Positions 8,787 through 16,655 of a stretch of 64,000 nucleotides of DNA are shown here, in pieces. Position 1 is the first letter of the stretch. The number at the start of each line of letters is the position of its first letter. This DNA comes from Myxococcales bacterium (GTDB lineage: Bacteria; Myxococcota_A; Polyangia; Haliangiales; Haliangiaceae), in contig JADJGV010000010.1 in the NCBI GenBank assembly GCA_016707895.1, positions 1 through 64,000 on the forward strand. Direction: 5' to 3'. The position numbers and the translations under genes were made by a program. The notes under the pieces were generated by a model. That model had not been told where the DNA came from, did no database searches, and saw only the letters and a program-made list of their open reading frames with translations.

Positions 8787-9368
8787 ATGCGTCACCTGCC
8801 GCTCCTGCTCCTCGCCGTCGCCGCCTGCGACGAACCGGCCGCGACCCCGGACGCCGGGGTCGACGCCGGCGTCGACGCGATGGTCGGCCAGGGCAGCGAG
8901 CCGGTCGGCGACCTGGTGATCAACGAGGTCGCCCCGCGCGGCGCCGGCAGCGACTGGGTCGAGCTGACCAACGTCGGCGCCGCGCCGATCGACCTGTGCG
9001 GCTACTTCCTCACCGACGCCGCCGATCGCCTCGATCACTTCTTGCCGCTCGGCGGGGTGATGCCGCCGGCTCCGTGTCCGCCGCTGCGGCTGGCGCCGGG
9101 CGCCTACCGGGTGATCGCGCTCGACAACACGCCGCTCCCCACCGCCGGCCCGATCGATCCGCTGCACGCGCCGTTCACGATCGACGGCGCCGATCAGCTC
9201 CACCTGGTGACCACCGCCGGCGCGATCGCCGACGGGTTGCTGTACCTCTACCCGCGCGGCCCGGCCGAGCCGGCCGACGTGACGCTGGCGCGCGTGCCCG
9301 ACCACGCGGGGCTGTTCTTCGCGGTCGCGCCGACGCCGGGCGCCGCCAACCCGCCGGAGCTGCCGTGA
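8787..9368 (+). CDS. Lamin-tail domain lipoprotein
   Basis: A 193-residue lipoprotein: signal MRHLPLLLLAVAAC, an Asp/Ala linker, then a lamin-tail (LTD) Ig-like domain recognised by LVINEVAPRG, DWVELTNVG, LCGYFLTD and the closing PTPGAANPPE. Secreted LTD proteins in bacteria are usually surface or extracellular and often accompany nucleases or adhesion domains; here the domain is alone. Its TGA overlaps the GTG start of the next gene, so the two are translationally coupled. Function unknown. Confidence 0.82.
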   Translation: MRHLPLLLLAVAACDEPAATPDAGVDAGVDAMVGQGSEPVGDLVINEVAPRGAGSDWVELTNVGAAPIDLCGYFLTDAADRLDHFLPLGGVMPPAPCPPLRLAPGAYRVIALDNTPLPTAGPIDPLHAPFTIDGADQLHLVTTAGAIADGLLYLYPRGPAEPADVTLARVPDHAGLFFAVAPTPGAANPPELP

Positions 9369-11335
9369 TCCGCCGCCTCGCGCCGCTCGCCCTCGCCCTC
9401 GCCGCCGCGCTGGTCGCGTGCGACGACGCGCCGATCTGCGAGCTCGCGGTCGGCGCGCACCAGGACGCGATCGCCCGGGTCGGCTGCCCCGGCGACTTCG
9501 CCGCCCAGGCCACCACCAAGGACGACTCGGTGTTCGCCCGCACCGAGACCATCCTGGTCATCATCGACCGCGAGGACGGCGACGCGCTGCACTTCATCGA
9601 CTCGACCAAGTACGCGCTGCACTACCAGTACGCGAGCGAGCACCTGAACCTCGCCGGCAAGACCGCGGTCGGCACGCTGGCCGACTTCAACATCCTCAAC
9701 TACCGCCGCCCCAACCGGCGCTTCATCCTCGGCAAGCTGGTGCGCTACGTCGACCAGCAGCTGCTCACCTACGAGCTGGCCGCCGGCGACACCGCCGACG
9801 TCGCCATGATCGTCCGCGCGTTCCAGGGCGTGCGCGGCGCGATCTTCGACGGCGACGAGCTGCGCTACCGCGCGGTGTCGGCCGAGCAGGAGCGCCACCT
9901 GCCCGAGCTGCGCGCGCGGATCCCGACGATCGCCACCGACGAGGTGTTCCGCGGCCAGGTCTACCAGCCGCTCAACCCCGGCACCGCCTACGGCGTGCTG
10001 CGCTTCCGCAAGACCGCCGCGCTCGACGGCGTGCCGCTGGCGCCGACCGACCTGGTCGTGCTCGACCGCGTCCCCAACGACGTCGCGATGGTGGCCGGCA
10101 TCATCACCGCCGAGTTCCAGACCCCGCTGGCCCACGTCGCGGTGCTGGCCCAGACCCGCGGCACGCCCAACATGGGGCTGCGCGACGCCTGGGACGATCC
10201 GCGGCTGCGCGGCTTCGCCGATCAGCTGGTCAAGCTCGAGGTCGGCCCGCAGGAGTTCACGATCAGCGCCGGCGATCCCGCGGCCGCCCAGGCCTACTGG
10301 GACTCGCTGCGCCCGTCCGCCCCGCAGCTCCCGCAGCACGACTCGCTGACCCTGCCGCTGTTCGACGTCACCCGCACCACGGTGGCCAACGTCGTCACGA
10401 TCGGCGCCAAGGCCGCCAACCTCGGCGAGATGTACACCGTCGGCGTCGGCACCGGCCACGCGCTGCCGCTGCCCGACCGCCCGCTGGCGATCCCGTTCGC
10501 CCACTACGCCCGCCACCTCGCAGCCGCCGGCGTGCTGCCGCTGATCGACGCGGTGATCGCCGACTACCAGGCCGGCGCGCTCGGCCAGGGTGAGCTCGAG
10601 CAGCGGCTGTTCGCGATCCGCTGGCAGATCTACACCGCGCCGGTCGACCCCGCGCTGCTCGCCCAGGTGACGACGCTCGGCCGCGCCCGCTGGGCCGACA
10701 CCACCAAGCTCCGCTGCCGCTCGTCGACCAACGTCGAGGACCTGGCCGAGTTCACCGGCGCCGGGCTGTACACCTCGACCGGCGTGCGGCTCGGCGACGG
10801 CGACGCCGCGCTGGGCAACGCGATCAAGACGGTGTGGGCGTCGGTGTGGAACCCGCAGGCGTTCGTCGAGCGCGAGTTCTACCGGGTCGATCAGCGCGAG
10901 GTGCGCATGGGCGTGCTGGTGCACCCGGCGCAAGAGGACGAGCTGGCCAACGGCGTCGCGCTGACGCTCAACCAGTTCTCCGACCTGCGGCCGGCGTTCT
11001 ACATCAACAGCCAGCTCGGCGACGTCTCGGTCACCAACCCGACCGGCGACGCCACCCCCGAGCAGATCCTCTACTACACCTGGTACGAGGAGCCCGAGTA
11101 CGAGGTCATCACCCGCTCGTCGTTGATGCCGTGGGCGCAGGACTGGCCGGTCGCTGACGCGATCCTCACCGACGCCGAGCTCGACGAGCTGGCCGGCTAC
11201 CTCACCGACATCTCGACCCGCATCCGGGTGCGCTACCCGGGCTCGGCCGCCGACGTCGAGTGGAAGCTCATGCCCGACCGCTCGATCCTGATCAAGCAGG
11301 CCCGCCCGTTCCGCCAGCGCACCGCGCCGATGTAG
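9365..11335 (+). CDS. PEP-synthase-like lipoprotein with reversed domain order
   Basis: A 656-residue protein starting GTG at 9365, overlapping the previous stop. It has a lipobox signal (LALAAALVAC), an unassigned N-terminal domain to about residue 210, a swivelling phosphohistidine-type domain (TPLAHVAVLAQTRGTPN, His257), and a C-terminal ATP-grasp region like the PPDK N-terminus (RCRSSTNVEDLAEFTGAG, near 450, ending LIKQARPF). Classical PEP synthase and PPDK place ATP-grasp first and add a PEP-binding barrel, which is absent. A lipidated, exported location is odd for an ATP-using enzyme. Similar unexplained proteins are known in Myxococcota; function is not assigned. Confidence 0.8.
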   Translation: MIRRLAPLALALAAALVACDDAPICELAVGAHQDAIARVGCPGDFAAQATTKDDSVFARTETILVIIDREDGDALHFIDSTKYALHYQYASEHLNLAGKTAVGTLADFNILNYRRPNRRFILGKLVRYVDQQLLTYELAAGDTADVAMIVRAFQGVRGAIFDGDELRYRAVSAEQERHLPELRARIPTIATDEVFRGQVYQPLNPGTAYGVLRFRKTAALDGVPLAPTDLVVLDRVPNDVAMVAGIITAEFQTPLAHVAVLAQTRGTPNMGLRDAWDDPRLRGFADQLVKLEVGPQEFTISAGDPAAAQAYWDSLRPSAPQLPQHDSLTLPLFDVTRTTVANVVTIGAKAANLGEMYTVGVGTGHALPLPDRPLAIPFAHYARHLAAAGVLPLIDAVIADYQAGALGQGELEQRLFAIRWQIYTAPVDPALLAQVTTLGRARWADTTKLRCRSSTNVEDLAEFTGAGLYTSTGVRLGDGDAALGNAIKTVWASVWNPQAFVEREFYRVDQREVRMGVLVHPAQEDELANGVALTLNQFSDLRPAFYINSQLGDVSVTNPTGDATPEQILYYTWYEEPEYEVITRSSLMPWAQDWPVADAILTDAELDELAGYLTDISTRIRVRYPGSAADVEWKLMPDRSILIKQARPFRQRTAPM

Positions 11336-11490
11336 CGGGGCGTGCAGCGACGGTAGGCCACCTCACAGCCGCTTCACCGACGTGTACGCGGGCTGCGCAG
11401 GTCACCCGTACTCGCGTTGCACAGCGCGCGCGCAGCTTGCGTCCTCTCGCGCAGTTGCTGCGGGCACGCGCGTTGCTAAGGGGATCGGGC

Positions 11491-11497
11491 AGGAGGT
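11491..11497 (+). promoter_or_regulatory. Strong ribosome binding site of the Ser/Asp-rich lipoprotein
   Basis: AGGAGGT, a near-perfect anti-Shine-Dalgarno match, four nt before the ATG at 11502. It stands out because most first genes in this window lack a ribosome binding site, and it fixes the start of this ORF. Confidence 0.75.
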
Positions 11498-11501
11498 ACC
11501 C

Positions 11502-12053
11502 ATGCGTCTCTTCGCCCTCGCTTCGTTCCTCGGCCTCGCGCTCATCGGCTGCACCGGCACCGACGTCGGCAGCTCGTCGCAGTCGATCGCCTGCTACCAG
11601 ACCGCCACCGGCGTGCTGTGCGCGCCGACCAGCGACGTCACCGGCGCGCCGGCCGACGTCGACGGTGACGGTCAGGTCGACAGCTTCGTGTGCGGCGACA
11701 CCGCCAGCGCTTCGGACAGCACGTCGGACTCGACCGACGAGTCGGGCGCCAACGACGGCGACGGCCACCACAGCGGCGGTGGCGGCGGGGACGACGACGG
11801 CAACGACAACCCGCTGTCCGACTCGGACGACGCCGACAGCGACTCCGACTCCAACGCCGATTGCGCGCACCACGACTCGCAGTCGGACGCGCCCTCCGAC
11901 TCGGACTCGACCGTCGACTCGGCCGACAGCGCCGGCGACGACTCGGTGTCCGACGGCGACGGCGACGGCACCGCCGACGGCCTCGACTGCGACTGCGCGC
12001 CGCCGGCCGATCCGCCGGCGCCCCCGCCCACCGACCCGACGACCCCGGTCTGA
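11502..12053 (+). CDS. Ser/Asp-rich acidic lipoprotein
   Basis: A 183-residue lipoprotein: signal MRLFALASFLGLALIGC, a short Ser/Gln spacer, a Cys-containing start of the mature part, then about 110 residues made almost only of Asp, Ser, Gly, Asn, Thr and Ala with SDSDS-like runs, a Gly/His stretch, and a Pro-rich end. Acidic SD runs of this type can bind calcium and are ideal acceptors for secreted serine kinases. The very next gene, one base away, encodes a CotH-type kinase, so this may be its substrate (inference). No known family was recognised. Confidence 0.85.
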   Translation: MRLFALASFLGLALIGCTGTDVGSSSQSIACYQTATGVLCAPTSDVTGAPADVDGDGQVDSFVCGDTASASDSTSDSTDESGANDGDGHHSGGGGGDDDGNDNPLSDSDDADSDSDSNADCAHHDSQSDAPSDSDSTVDSADSAGDDSVSDGDGDGTADGLDCDCAPPADPPAPPPTDPTTPV

Positions 12054-12054
12054 C

Positions 12055-13596
12055 GTGCGGCGCTGGGCGGTCGCCGCTGCGCTCGCGCTGGCCGCGTGCG
12101 GCACCGACGCCGCGCCCGCCGGCGTGGCGCGCTCGCGCGACGAGCTGTTCGGCGAGCGGGTCATCCCCCGCTTCGAGCTCGAGCTCGACGACGCGGCCCG
12201 GGCGGCGCTGGCCGCCCACCCCAAGGAGTGGGTGCGCGCGACCTTCCGCTACGCCGGCGTCACCTACGCCGACGTCGGCGTGCGGTGGAAGGGCAACCGT
12301 TCGCGCCAGGGCCTGGCCGGCAAGCCGTCGTGGAAGATCCGCTTCGACAAGTTCGTCAAGAAGCGGCGCTTCCTCGGCGTCAAGGAGCTGGTGCTCAACA
12401 ACCTCGTCGAGGATCCGACCGCGGTGCGCGAGGCGCTGGGCTACCGCCTGCACCGCGACCTCGGCGTCGCCGCGCCGCGCACCGGGTGGGCCCAGCTGGT
12501 GGTCGACGGCCAGGACTTCGGCATGTACCTCGACCTCGAGGCCATCGGCGGCGATCTGCTCGAGCGCGCCTACGGCGACGACGACGGCACGCTGTACGAG
12601 GGCGAGTTCGGCTGCGACCTGTACCCCGACGACGCGCCGCGCTTCGAGCAGGACGGCGGCGACGATCAGGGCCACGCCGATCTGATCGCGCTGGCGACCC
12701 TGGCCGAGCGCGACCCGGCGCGGCTGTGGGCCGCCGACGGGCCGCTCGATCGCGCGCGGGTCGCCGCGTACCTGGCGGTGTCGGCGGTGATCGGCGACTT
12801 CGACGGCTACCGCCACGCCCACAACTACCGGCTGCACCACGACCGCACGACCGATCGCTGGTCGCTCTTGCCGTGGGGCCTGGACCGCACGTTCCGCCAG
12901 CGCCTCGACCTGACCGACTCGGGCGGACGGCTGGCGACCGCGTGCTTCGCCGACGCCGGCTGCCGCGCCGACTACGCCGCGGCGGTAGCGCGGGCCGCCG
13001 ATCGGCTCGACGCGTTGATCGCCGATCGCACGCTCGAGCGCTGGTTCGTCATGGTCGACGCCGCCGGCCGCGCCGATCCGCGCCGCCCGGCCGACGCCGC
13101 CGAGGTCAAGCAGGCCCGCGCCGCGCTGCGCCGCTTCGTCCGCGAGCGCCCCGCCGAGGTGCGCGCGCAGCTGCCGTGCCTGGGCGCGGCGCCGCCGGCC
13201 GGCTGCCCGACCGCGCCGCCGATCGCGTGCGACGCGGTGGCGATCGGCGAGGTCGGCTTCGAGCTGTGCGCGCCGGCGCTGACCTGGCCCGACGCCGAGG
13301 CCGCGTGCGTGGCGCGCGGTCGCCACCTGGCCCGCGTCGACGACGAGGCCCAGGCCGTGGCGCTGGCCGCCGCCGCCAAGGCCCGCGGCAACGATCGCTA
13401 CTGGATCGGCCTGAGCGATCGCGGCGGCGAGGGCGCGTGGGTCTGGGCCGACGGCCGGCCCGCGACCTTCACCCGGTTCGGCAAGGGCCAGCCCGACGAC
13501 TTCGCCTGCGGCGAGGACTGCGTCGGGCTGCGGCCCAAGGACGGCAAGTGGGGCGACGCCCACTGCATGCAGCGGCGCCCGTTCGTCTGTCGTTGA
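12055..13596 (+). CDS. CotH-type kinase lipoprotein with C-terminal C-type lectin domain
   Basis: A 513-residue protein from GTG at 12055: signal MRRWAVAAALALAAC, then a CotH kinase domain (about 40-375) with VGVRWKGNRSR, DFGMYLDLEAI, GDFDGYRHAHNYRL and LPWGLDRTF. In spore-coat CotH the corresponding last motif is usually PWDxD; here the first Asp is Gly. The C-terminal 120 residues are a C-type lectin fold (YWIGLSDRGGEG, GQPDD, KWGDAHC, FVC); QPD in this position is associated with galactose-type binding. CotH proteins phosphorylate Ser-rich secreted proteins, and one lies immediately upstream. Predicted cell-surface or periplasmic. Confidence 0.85.
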   Translation: MRRWAVAAALALAACGTDAAPAGVARSRDELFGERVIPRFELELDDAARAALAAHPKEWVRATFRYAGVTYADVGVRWKGNRSRQGLAGKPSWKIRFDKFVKKRRFLGVKELVLNNLVEDPTAVREALGYRLHRDLGVAAPRTGWAQLVVDGQDFGMYLDLEAIGGDLLERAYGDDDGTLYEGEFGCDLYPDDAPRFEQDGGDDQGHADLIALATLAERDPARLWAADGPLDRARVAAYLAVSAVIGDFDGYRHAHNYRLHHDRTTDRWSLLPWGLDRTFRQRLDLTDSGGRLATACFADAGCRADYAAAVARAADRLDALIADRTLERWFVMVDAAGRADPRRPADAAEVKQARAALRRFVRERPAEVRAQLPCLGAAPPAGCPTAPPIACDAVAIGEVGFELCAPALTWPDAEAACVARGRHLARVDDEAQAVALAAAAKARGNDRYWIGLSDRGGEGAWVWADGRPATFTRFGKGQPDDFACGEDCVGLRPKDGKWGDAHCMQRRPFVCR

Positions 13597-13670
13597 CGCG
13601 CGAGATAGGCTCGCCCGGCGAACAGCGTGGCCCGCGTGGCCCCCACCGAGATAGCCTCGCTGGCGCTCGG

Positions 13671-14786
13671 CTACCGGCAGATCAGGTTGTTGCCGAAGCC
13701 GGTCGGCCGGCCGATGTCGAGCGGCGCCGTCGTGGTCTCGACGCCGTCCTTCCAGACCCGCACGCCGCTGGCGCCCATCGTACCGTCGGCGGCCACCACG
13801 TAGCCGTCGCCGCACGCGGCGACGTCGTCGATCTGCTGGCTGTCCTTGGACGCCACCGGCGCCGGCGCGCCGGTCGCCGGATCGAGCGCGCGCAGCTTGC
13901 CGAACTGCGACGAGAAGTCGGGCGCGAAGCCGGTCACCGCCACCCAGATCGCCGAGCCGTCGGCCGGCACGTCGACGTGGTTGGCCAGCCCGCCCAGCGC
14001 GGCGTTGGTCACCAGGCAGCTGGTCGCGAGCGCGCCGGTCACGCCGACCCGCGCCAGGCAGCCGGTGGTGAAGTCGCTGAACGACGGCGCGGTGCCGATC
14101 ACCAGATCGCCGCCCGGCAGCTGCGCGAACAGGCCGACCGGGTTGGGCGCCGGCAGCCACTCGCTGGTCGTGACGGTGTCGGTGGCGGCGTCGATCACCG
14201 CGACCAGGCCGTCGCCGCGCGGCGCGAAGTTCTCGTCGAGCCGCCCACACACCACGAACACCTGGGCGCCGACCGCGTAGGCCGACACGCAGTCGGGCTT
14301 GCCGTCGGGATCGCCGGGGATCACGACGGTGCGCGTCGCGCGGGTGGCGCGATCGATGACCACCACGCCGGCGGTGCCGAGCGCCGGCACGTACAGCTTG
14401 CCGCCGACCGCGGCCACGTCCTGCGGGTTCGAGCCGCCGCCGGTGCCGTACTGGTCGATCAACGCCAGCGGCGCGCCGCCCAGCACGGTGATGTTCTCGC
14501 CGCTGTCGCGGTTGACGATCATCACCTCGTCGCCGACCCGGCGCAGGAACGGATCGCCGCCGGCGACGCCGGCCAGCGCGTTGGTGTGCACCGCCCGGGT
14601 GGCGACGTCGATGGCGGTGAAGACGCCGGTGGTGGCGAAGTCGCCCGACACCGCGTAGGCGACGTGGCCAGCCACGCCCGCGTCGGGCGTCGGCTCGTCG
14701 TCGCCGCTCGTGTTGTCGCCACACCCGATGGCGCCCAGCCCCAGCCCTACCGTGATCGCGATCGCACTCGTGCTCGGTCGTTGCAT
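13671..14786 (-). CDS. Beta-propeller lipoprotein under cobalamin riboswitch control (BtuG-like candidate)
   Basis: A 371-residue lipoprotein: signal ending GAIGC, an Asp/Thr linker, then repeated blades of the YVTN/YncE type (GVFTAIDVATRAVHT, GVVVIDRATRATRT, LVAVIDAATDTVTT, LRALDPATG), consistent with a seven-bladed propeller. The 5' leader carries a cobalamin riboswitch with its own promoter, so the gene should be expressed only when B12 is scarce. In Bacteroides, BtuG is a B12-regulated surface lipoprotein beta-propeller of similar size that captures B12 for BtuB. A similar role here is inference from architecture plus regulation; no btuB or ABC genes are nearby. It is transcribed alone. 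Confidence 0.85.
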   Translation of the reverse strand: MQRPSTSAIAITVGLGLGAIGCGDNTSGDDEPTPDAGVAGHVAYAVSGDFATTGVFTAIDVATRAVHTNALAGVAGGDPFLRRVGDEVMIVNRDSGENITVLGGAPLALIDQYGTGGGSNPQDVAAVGGKLYVPALGTAGVVVIDRATRATRTVVIPGDPDGKPDCVSAYAVGAQVFVVCGRLDENFAPRGDGLVAVIDAATDTVTTSEWLPAPNPVGLFAQLPGGDLVIGTAPSFSDFTTGCLARVGVTGALATSCLVTNAALGGLANHVDVPADGSAIWVAVTGFAPDFSSQFGKLRALDPATGAPAPVASKDSQQIDDVAACGDGYVVAADGTMGASGVRVWKDGVETTTAPLDIGRPTGFGNNLICR

Positions 14787-14792
14787 GTGTCA

Positions 14793-14809
14793 CCCCACGT
14801 GACGCGGGG
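14793..14809 (-). promoter_or_regulatory. Hairpin over the ribosome binding site of the riboswitch-controlled gene
   Basis: The RNA can form a seven-pair stem (one G-U) with a three-base loop, CCCCGCG-UCA-CGUGGGG. Its 3' arm contains the only purine-rich ribosome binding candidate, seven nt before the ATG at 14786. A plausible expression platform in which the RBS is masked; the switch mechanism is inference. Confidence 0.5.
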
Positions 14810-14854
14810 CCAACGACCGCGCATGCGGCCCTTGCACCCCGAAGGTTGTGCGAA

Positions 14855-15010
14855 GGGCCGGTCTCCTGACTCCCGATTCGTCCTACTGGCGGCGCCTTCC
14901 CGGTCTCCCGGTGGCAAGCAGTGCCGCGTTCGTCCTCGGTCACAGTAGCGGGGGCTGCGCCGGATTCGCACCGGCTTCCCGTCACCCTACGCGTGGTCTG
15001 GTCGCTTGCT
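14855..15010 (-). ncRNA. Cobalamin riboswitch
   Basis: On the minus strand the leader contains the class hallmarks in order: GGGAAGCCGGTGCGAATCCG, GCAGCCCCCGCTACTGTGA, a GGGAAGGC-type element after the GCCACCGGGAGACC arm, and the terminal B12 box GTCAGGAGACC. Spacing fits the standard AdoCbl/cobalamin aptamer. It precedes only the beta-propeller lipoprotein gene; after the aptamer a GGCCCTT/AAGGGCC stem (about 14825-14857) and then the RBS hairpin follow. Binding of cobalamin would reduce expression. Confidence 0.93.
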
Positions 15011-15034
15011 TCGCTAGCGCACTCCTTGCGGGCC

Positions 15035-15063
15035 TCTGTACCGAGGGCCGCCACCGCTGTCAA
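15035..15063 (-). promoter_or_regulatory. Promoter of the riboswitch transcript
   Basis: TTGACA (15058-15063) and TACAGA (15035-15040) on the minus strand, exactly 17 bp apart. The start would fall near 15028, just upstream of the aptamer. One of the best matches to the housekeeping consensus in the window. The remaining sequence to the divergent gene at 15169 holds a GC-rich stem near 15136 and nothing else recognised. Confidence 0.75.
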
Positions 15064-15168
15064 CGCCGGTCAGGGGCGGTCAGCGTTGCGACACCAAGAA
15101 CTCGCGACGCTGGCTCACGGCCTGATACACCTCCCGGGCCCGCCTCCGCGGGCGTCGAGGAGTCGTAC

Positions 15169-15528
15169 ATGCGCCTTGTCCCAGTCCTCGCGCTCGCGCT
15201 GATCGCGAGCGCCTGCGCCGCCGAAACCGACGAGCGGCCCGCCGAGTTCGCCTACATCGTCAAGGCGATCCTGGCGCCGTCGTGCGCCACCGCCACCTGC
15301 CACAGCGCGCGCACCCAGCGTGAGGGCGTCGACCTGTCGAGCGTCGCCGCCGCGCGCGCGACCTTCGACAGCCGCCCGCTGGCGCCGCAGACCGGCGAGC
15401 CCAACGACTCCGAGCTGCTGTTCATCCTGCGCACCAGCGGCGAGCAGCGGATGCCGATCGACGGCCCGCTGCCCGACGCCGACATCGCGCTGATCGAGCA
15501 GTGGATCATCGCGGGAGCGCCCCGATGA
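15169..15528 (+). CDS. Small cytochrome c-like lipoprotein with CX4CH motif
   Basis: A 119-residue protein with a signal ending LIASAC, then a single-haem type domain: ILAPSCATATCHSART contains CATATCH, a CX4CH variant of the haem attachment site that is frequent in myxobacterial and planctomycete cytochrome-like lipoproteins; a distal Met is offered by EQRMPIDG. GAGG lies nine nt upstream of the ATG at 15169. Its stop overlaps the start of the barrel gene (ATGA). Likely envelope electron transfer, but haem binding is not proven for CX4CH. Confidence 0.75.
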   Translation: MRLVPVLALALIASACAAETDERPAEFAYIVKAILAPSCATATCHSARTQREGVDLSSVAAARATFDSRPLAPQTGEPNDSELLFILRTSGEQRMPIDGPLPDADIALIEQWIIAGAPR

Positions 15529-16625
15529 AGCGCGCCATCTTGATCGCGCTGGCGATCGCGGCCACCGCCGGGATCGCGCAGGCCTACCCGCAGTACCAGC
15601 TGTCGCGCGAGCAGACCTGTGGCGCCTGCCACCTGTCGCCGACCGGCGGCGGCCTGCTCAACGACAACGGCGAGCTCACCGACGAGGACGACGCCAAGTG
15701 GGGCGGCGATCCGACGTTCCTCCACGGCGCCAAGGAGCTGCCCGAGTGGCTGCACCTCGGCGGCGACGTCCGCTTCGCCGCGGGCGCCAGCAACCCCGGC
15801 GGCGGCTTCGGCCCCGCGCTGTTCCCGATGCAGATCGAGGGGCACGTCCAGGCCGATCGCGGCCCGGTCAGCGTGGTCGCCGATCTCGGCTTCACGATCC
15901 CCAACGAGGACACGCCGATCACGCTCCTGTGGTCGCGCAGCCACTACGTCGAGTGGCACCAGCAGGAATCCGGCGAGGGCCTCTACGCGCGCGCCGGTCG
16001 GTTCATGCCGACCTACGGCCTGCGGCTGGCCGAGCACACCGCGTACACCCGGCGCTTCGGCGGCACGCCGCTGTTCAGCGAGGCCTACGGCGCGTCGGTG
16101 GGCTGGGTGACGCCCGGCGCCGAGCTGCACCTGACCGGCTTCGTCCACGATCGCTGGCAGGAGAGCATCGAGGACGGCGACGGCGCCGCGCTCCACGCCG
16201 AGAAGCGCTTCGGCAAGCTCTCGGTCGGCGCCCAGGGCCGCTACGCCAACGGCGCGGAGGACGTCCGCACCCAGGGCGGCGCCACCGCCAAGCTGTGGCT
16301 CGACGGGCCCGAGGTGCTGCTGTCGGCCGAGGCCCAGGTGGTGCACCAGAAGTTCGACGCCGGCGGCAAGCGCAACCAGGCGGTCGCGTACCTGCTGGCG
16401 ACGTGGTTCTTCGCCCACAGCTACTTCCTCGACGTCGGCCTCGGCCACTACGACGAGGACGTCAAGGTGCCGGACGTCGACCGCGACACCGTCGAGGTGA
16501 ACCTGCACTGGTTCCCCAAGGCCCACATGGAGCTGGTGCTGATGGGCCGGCTGCAGATGATCGCGCTGGGCCAGGGCGGCGACAACGCCAGCTACGGGCT
16601 GGTGCAGTTCCACTACCGCATGTGA
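15525..16625 (+). CDS. Outer-membrane beta-barrel with N-terminal haem-binding motif
   Basis: A 366-residue exported protein. Signal peptide ends AQAYP; the mature N-terminus carries EQTCGACHLSPTGGGLLND, a CXXCH site followed by the PTGGG signature of a family of barrel proteins seen in metal- and electron-cycling Proteobacteria. The remainder alternates short amphipathic strands with Gly/Asp turns (for example VRFAAGASN, ELHLTGFVHDRW, VEVNLHWFPKAHMEL) and ends in the aromatic-rich LVQFHYRM, as expected for an outer-membrane barrel of about 16 strands. Flanked on both sides by cytochrome-like lipoproteins in one operon. May be a haem-plugged electron conduit; function inferred. Confidence 0.78.
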   Translation: MKRAILIALAIAATAGIAQAYPQYQLSREQTCGACHLSPTGGGLLNDNGELTDEDDAKWGGDPTFLHGAKELPEWLHLGGDVRFAAGASNPGGGFGPALFPMQIEGHVQADRGPVSVVADLGFTIPNEDTPITLLWSRSHYVEWHQQESGEGLYARAGRFMPTYGLRLAEHTAYTRRFGGTPLFSEAYGASVGWVTPGAELHLTGFVHDRWQESIEDGDGAALHAEKRFGKLSVGAQGRYANGAEDVRTQGGATAKLWLDGPEVLLSAEAQVVHQKFDAGGKRNQAVAYLLATWFFAHSYFLDVGLGHYDEDVKVPDVDRDTVEVNLHWFPKAHMELVLMGRLQMIALGQGGDNASYGLVQFHYRM

Positions 16626-16655
16626 GCATGTGATCCCCGCCTCGAGGTTGTACCC

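Noticed and set aside
13597..13670. GCGAG...CTCGC stem between convergent genes as a terminator
   Set aside because: Stem is only five pairs with no T-run. No convincing intrinsic terminator was found anywhere in the window.
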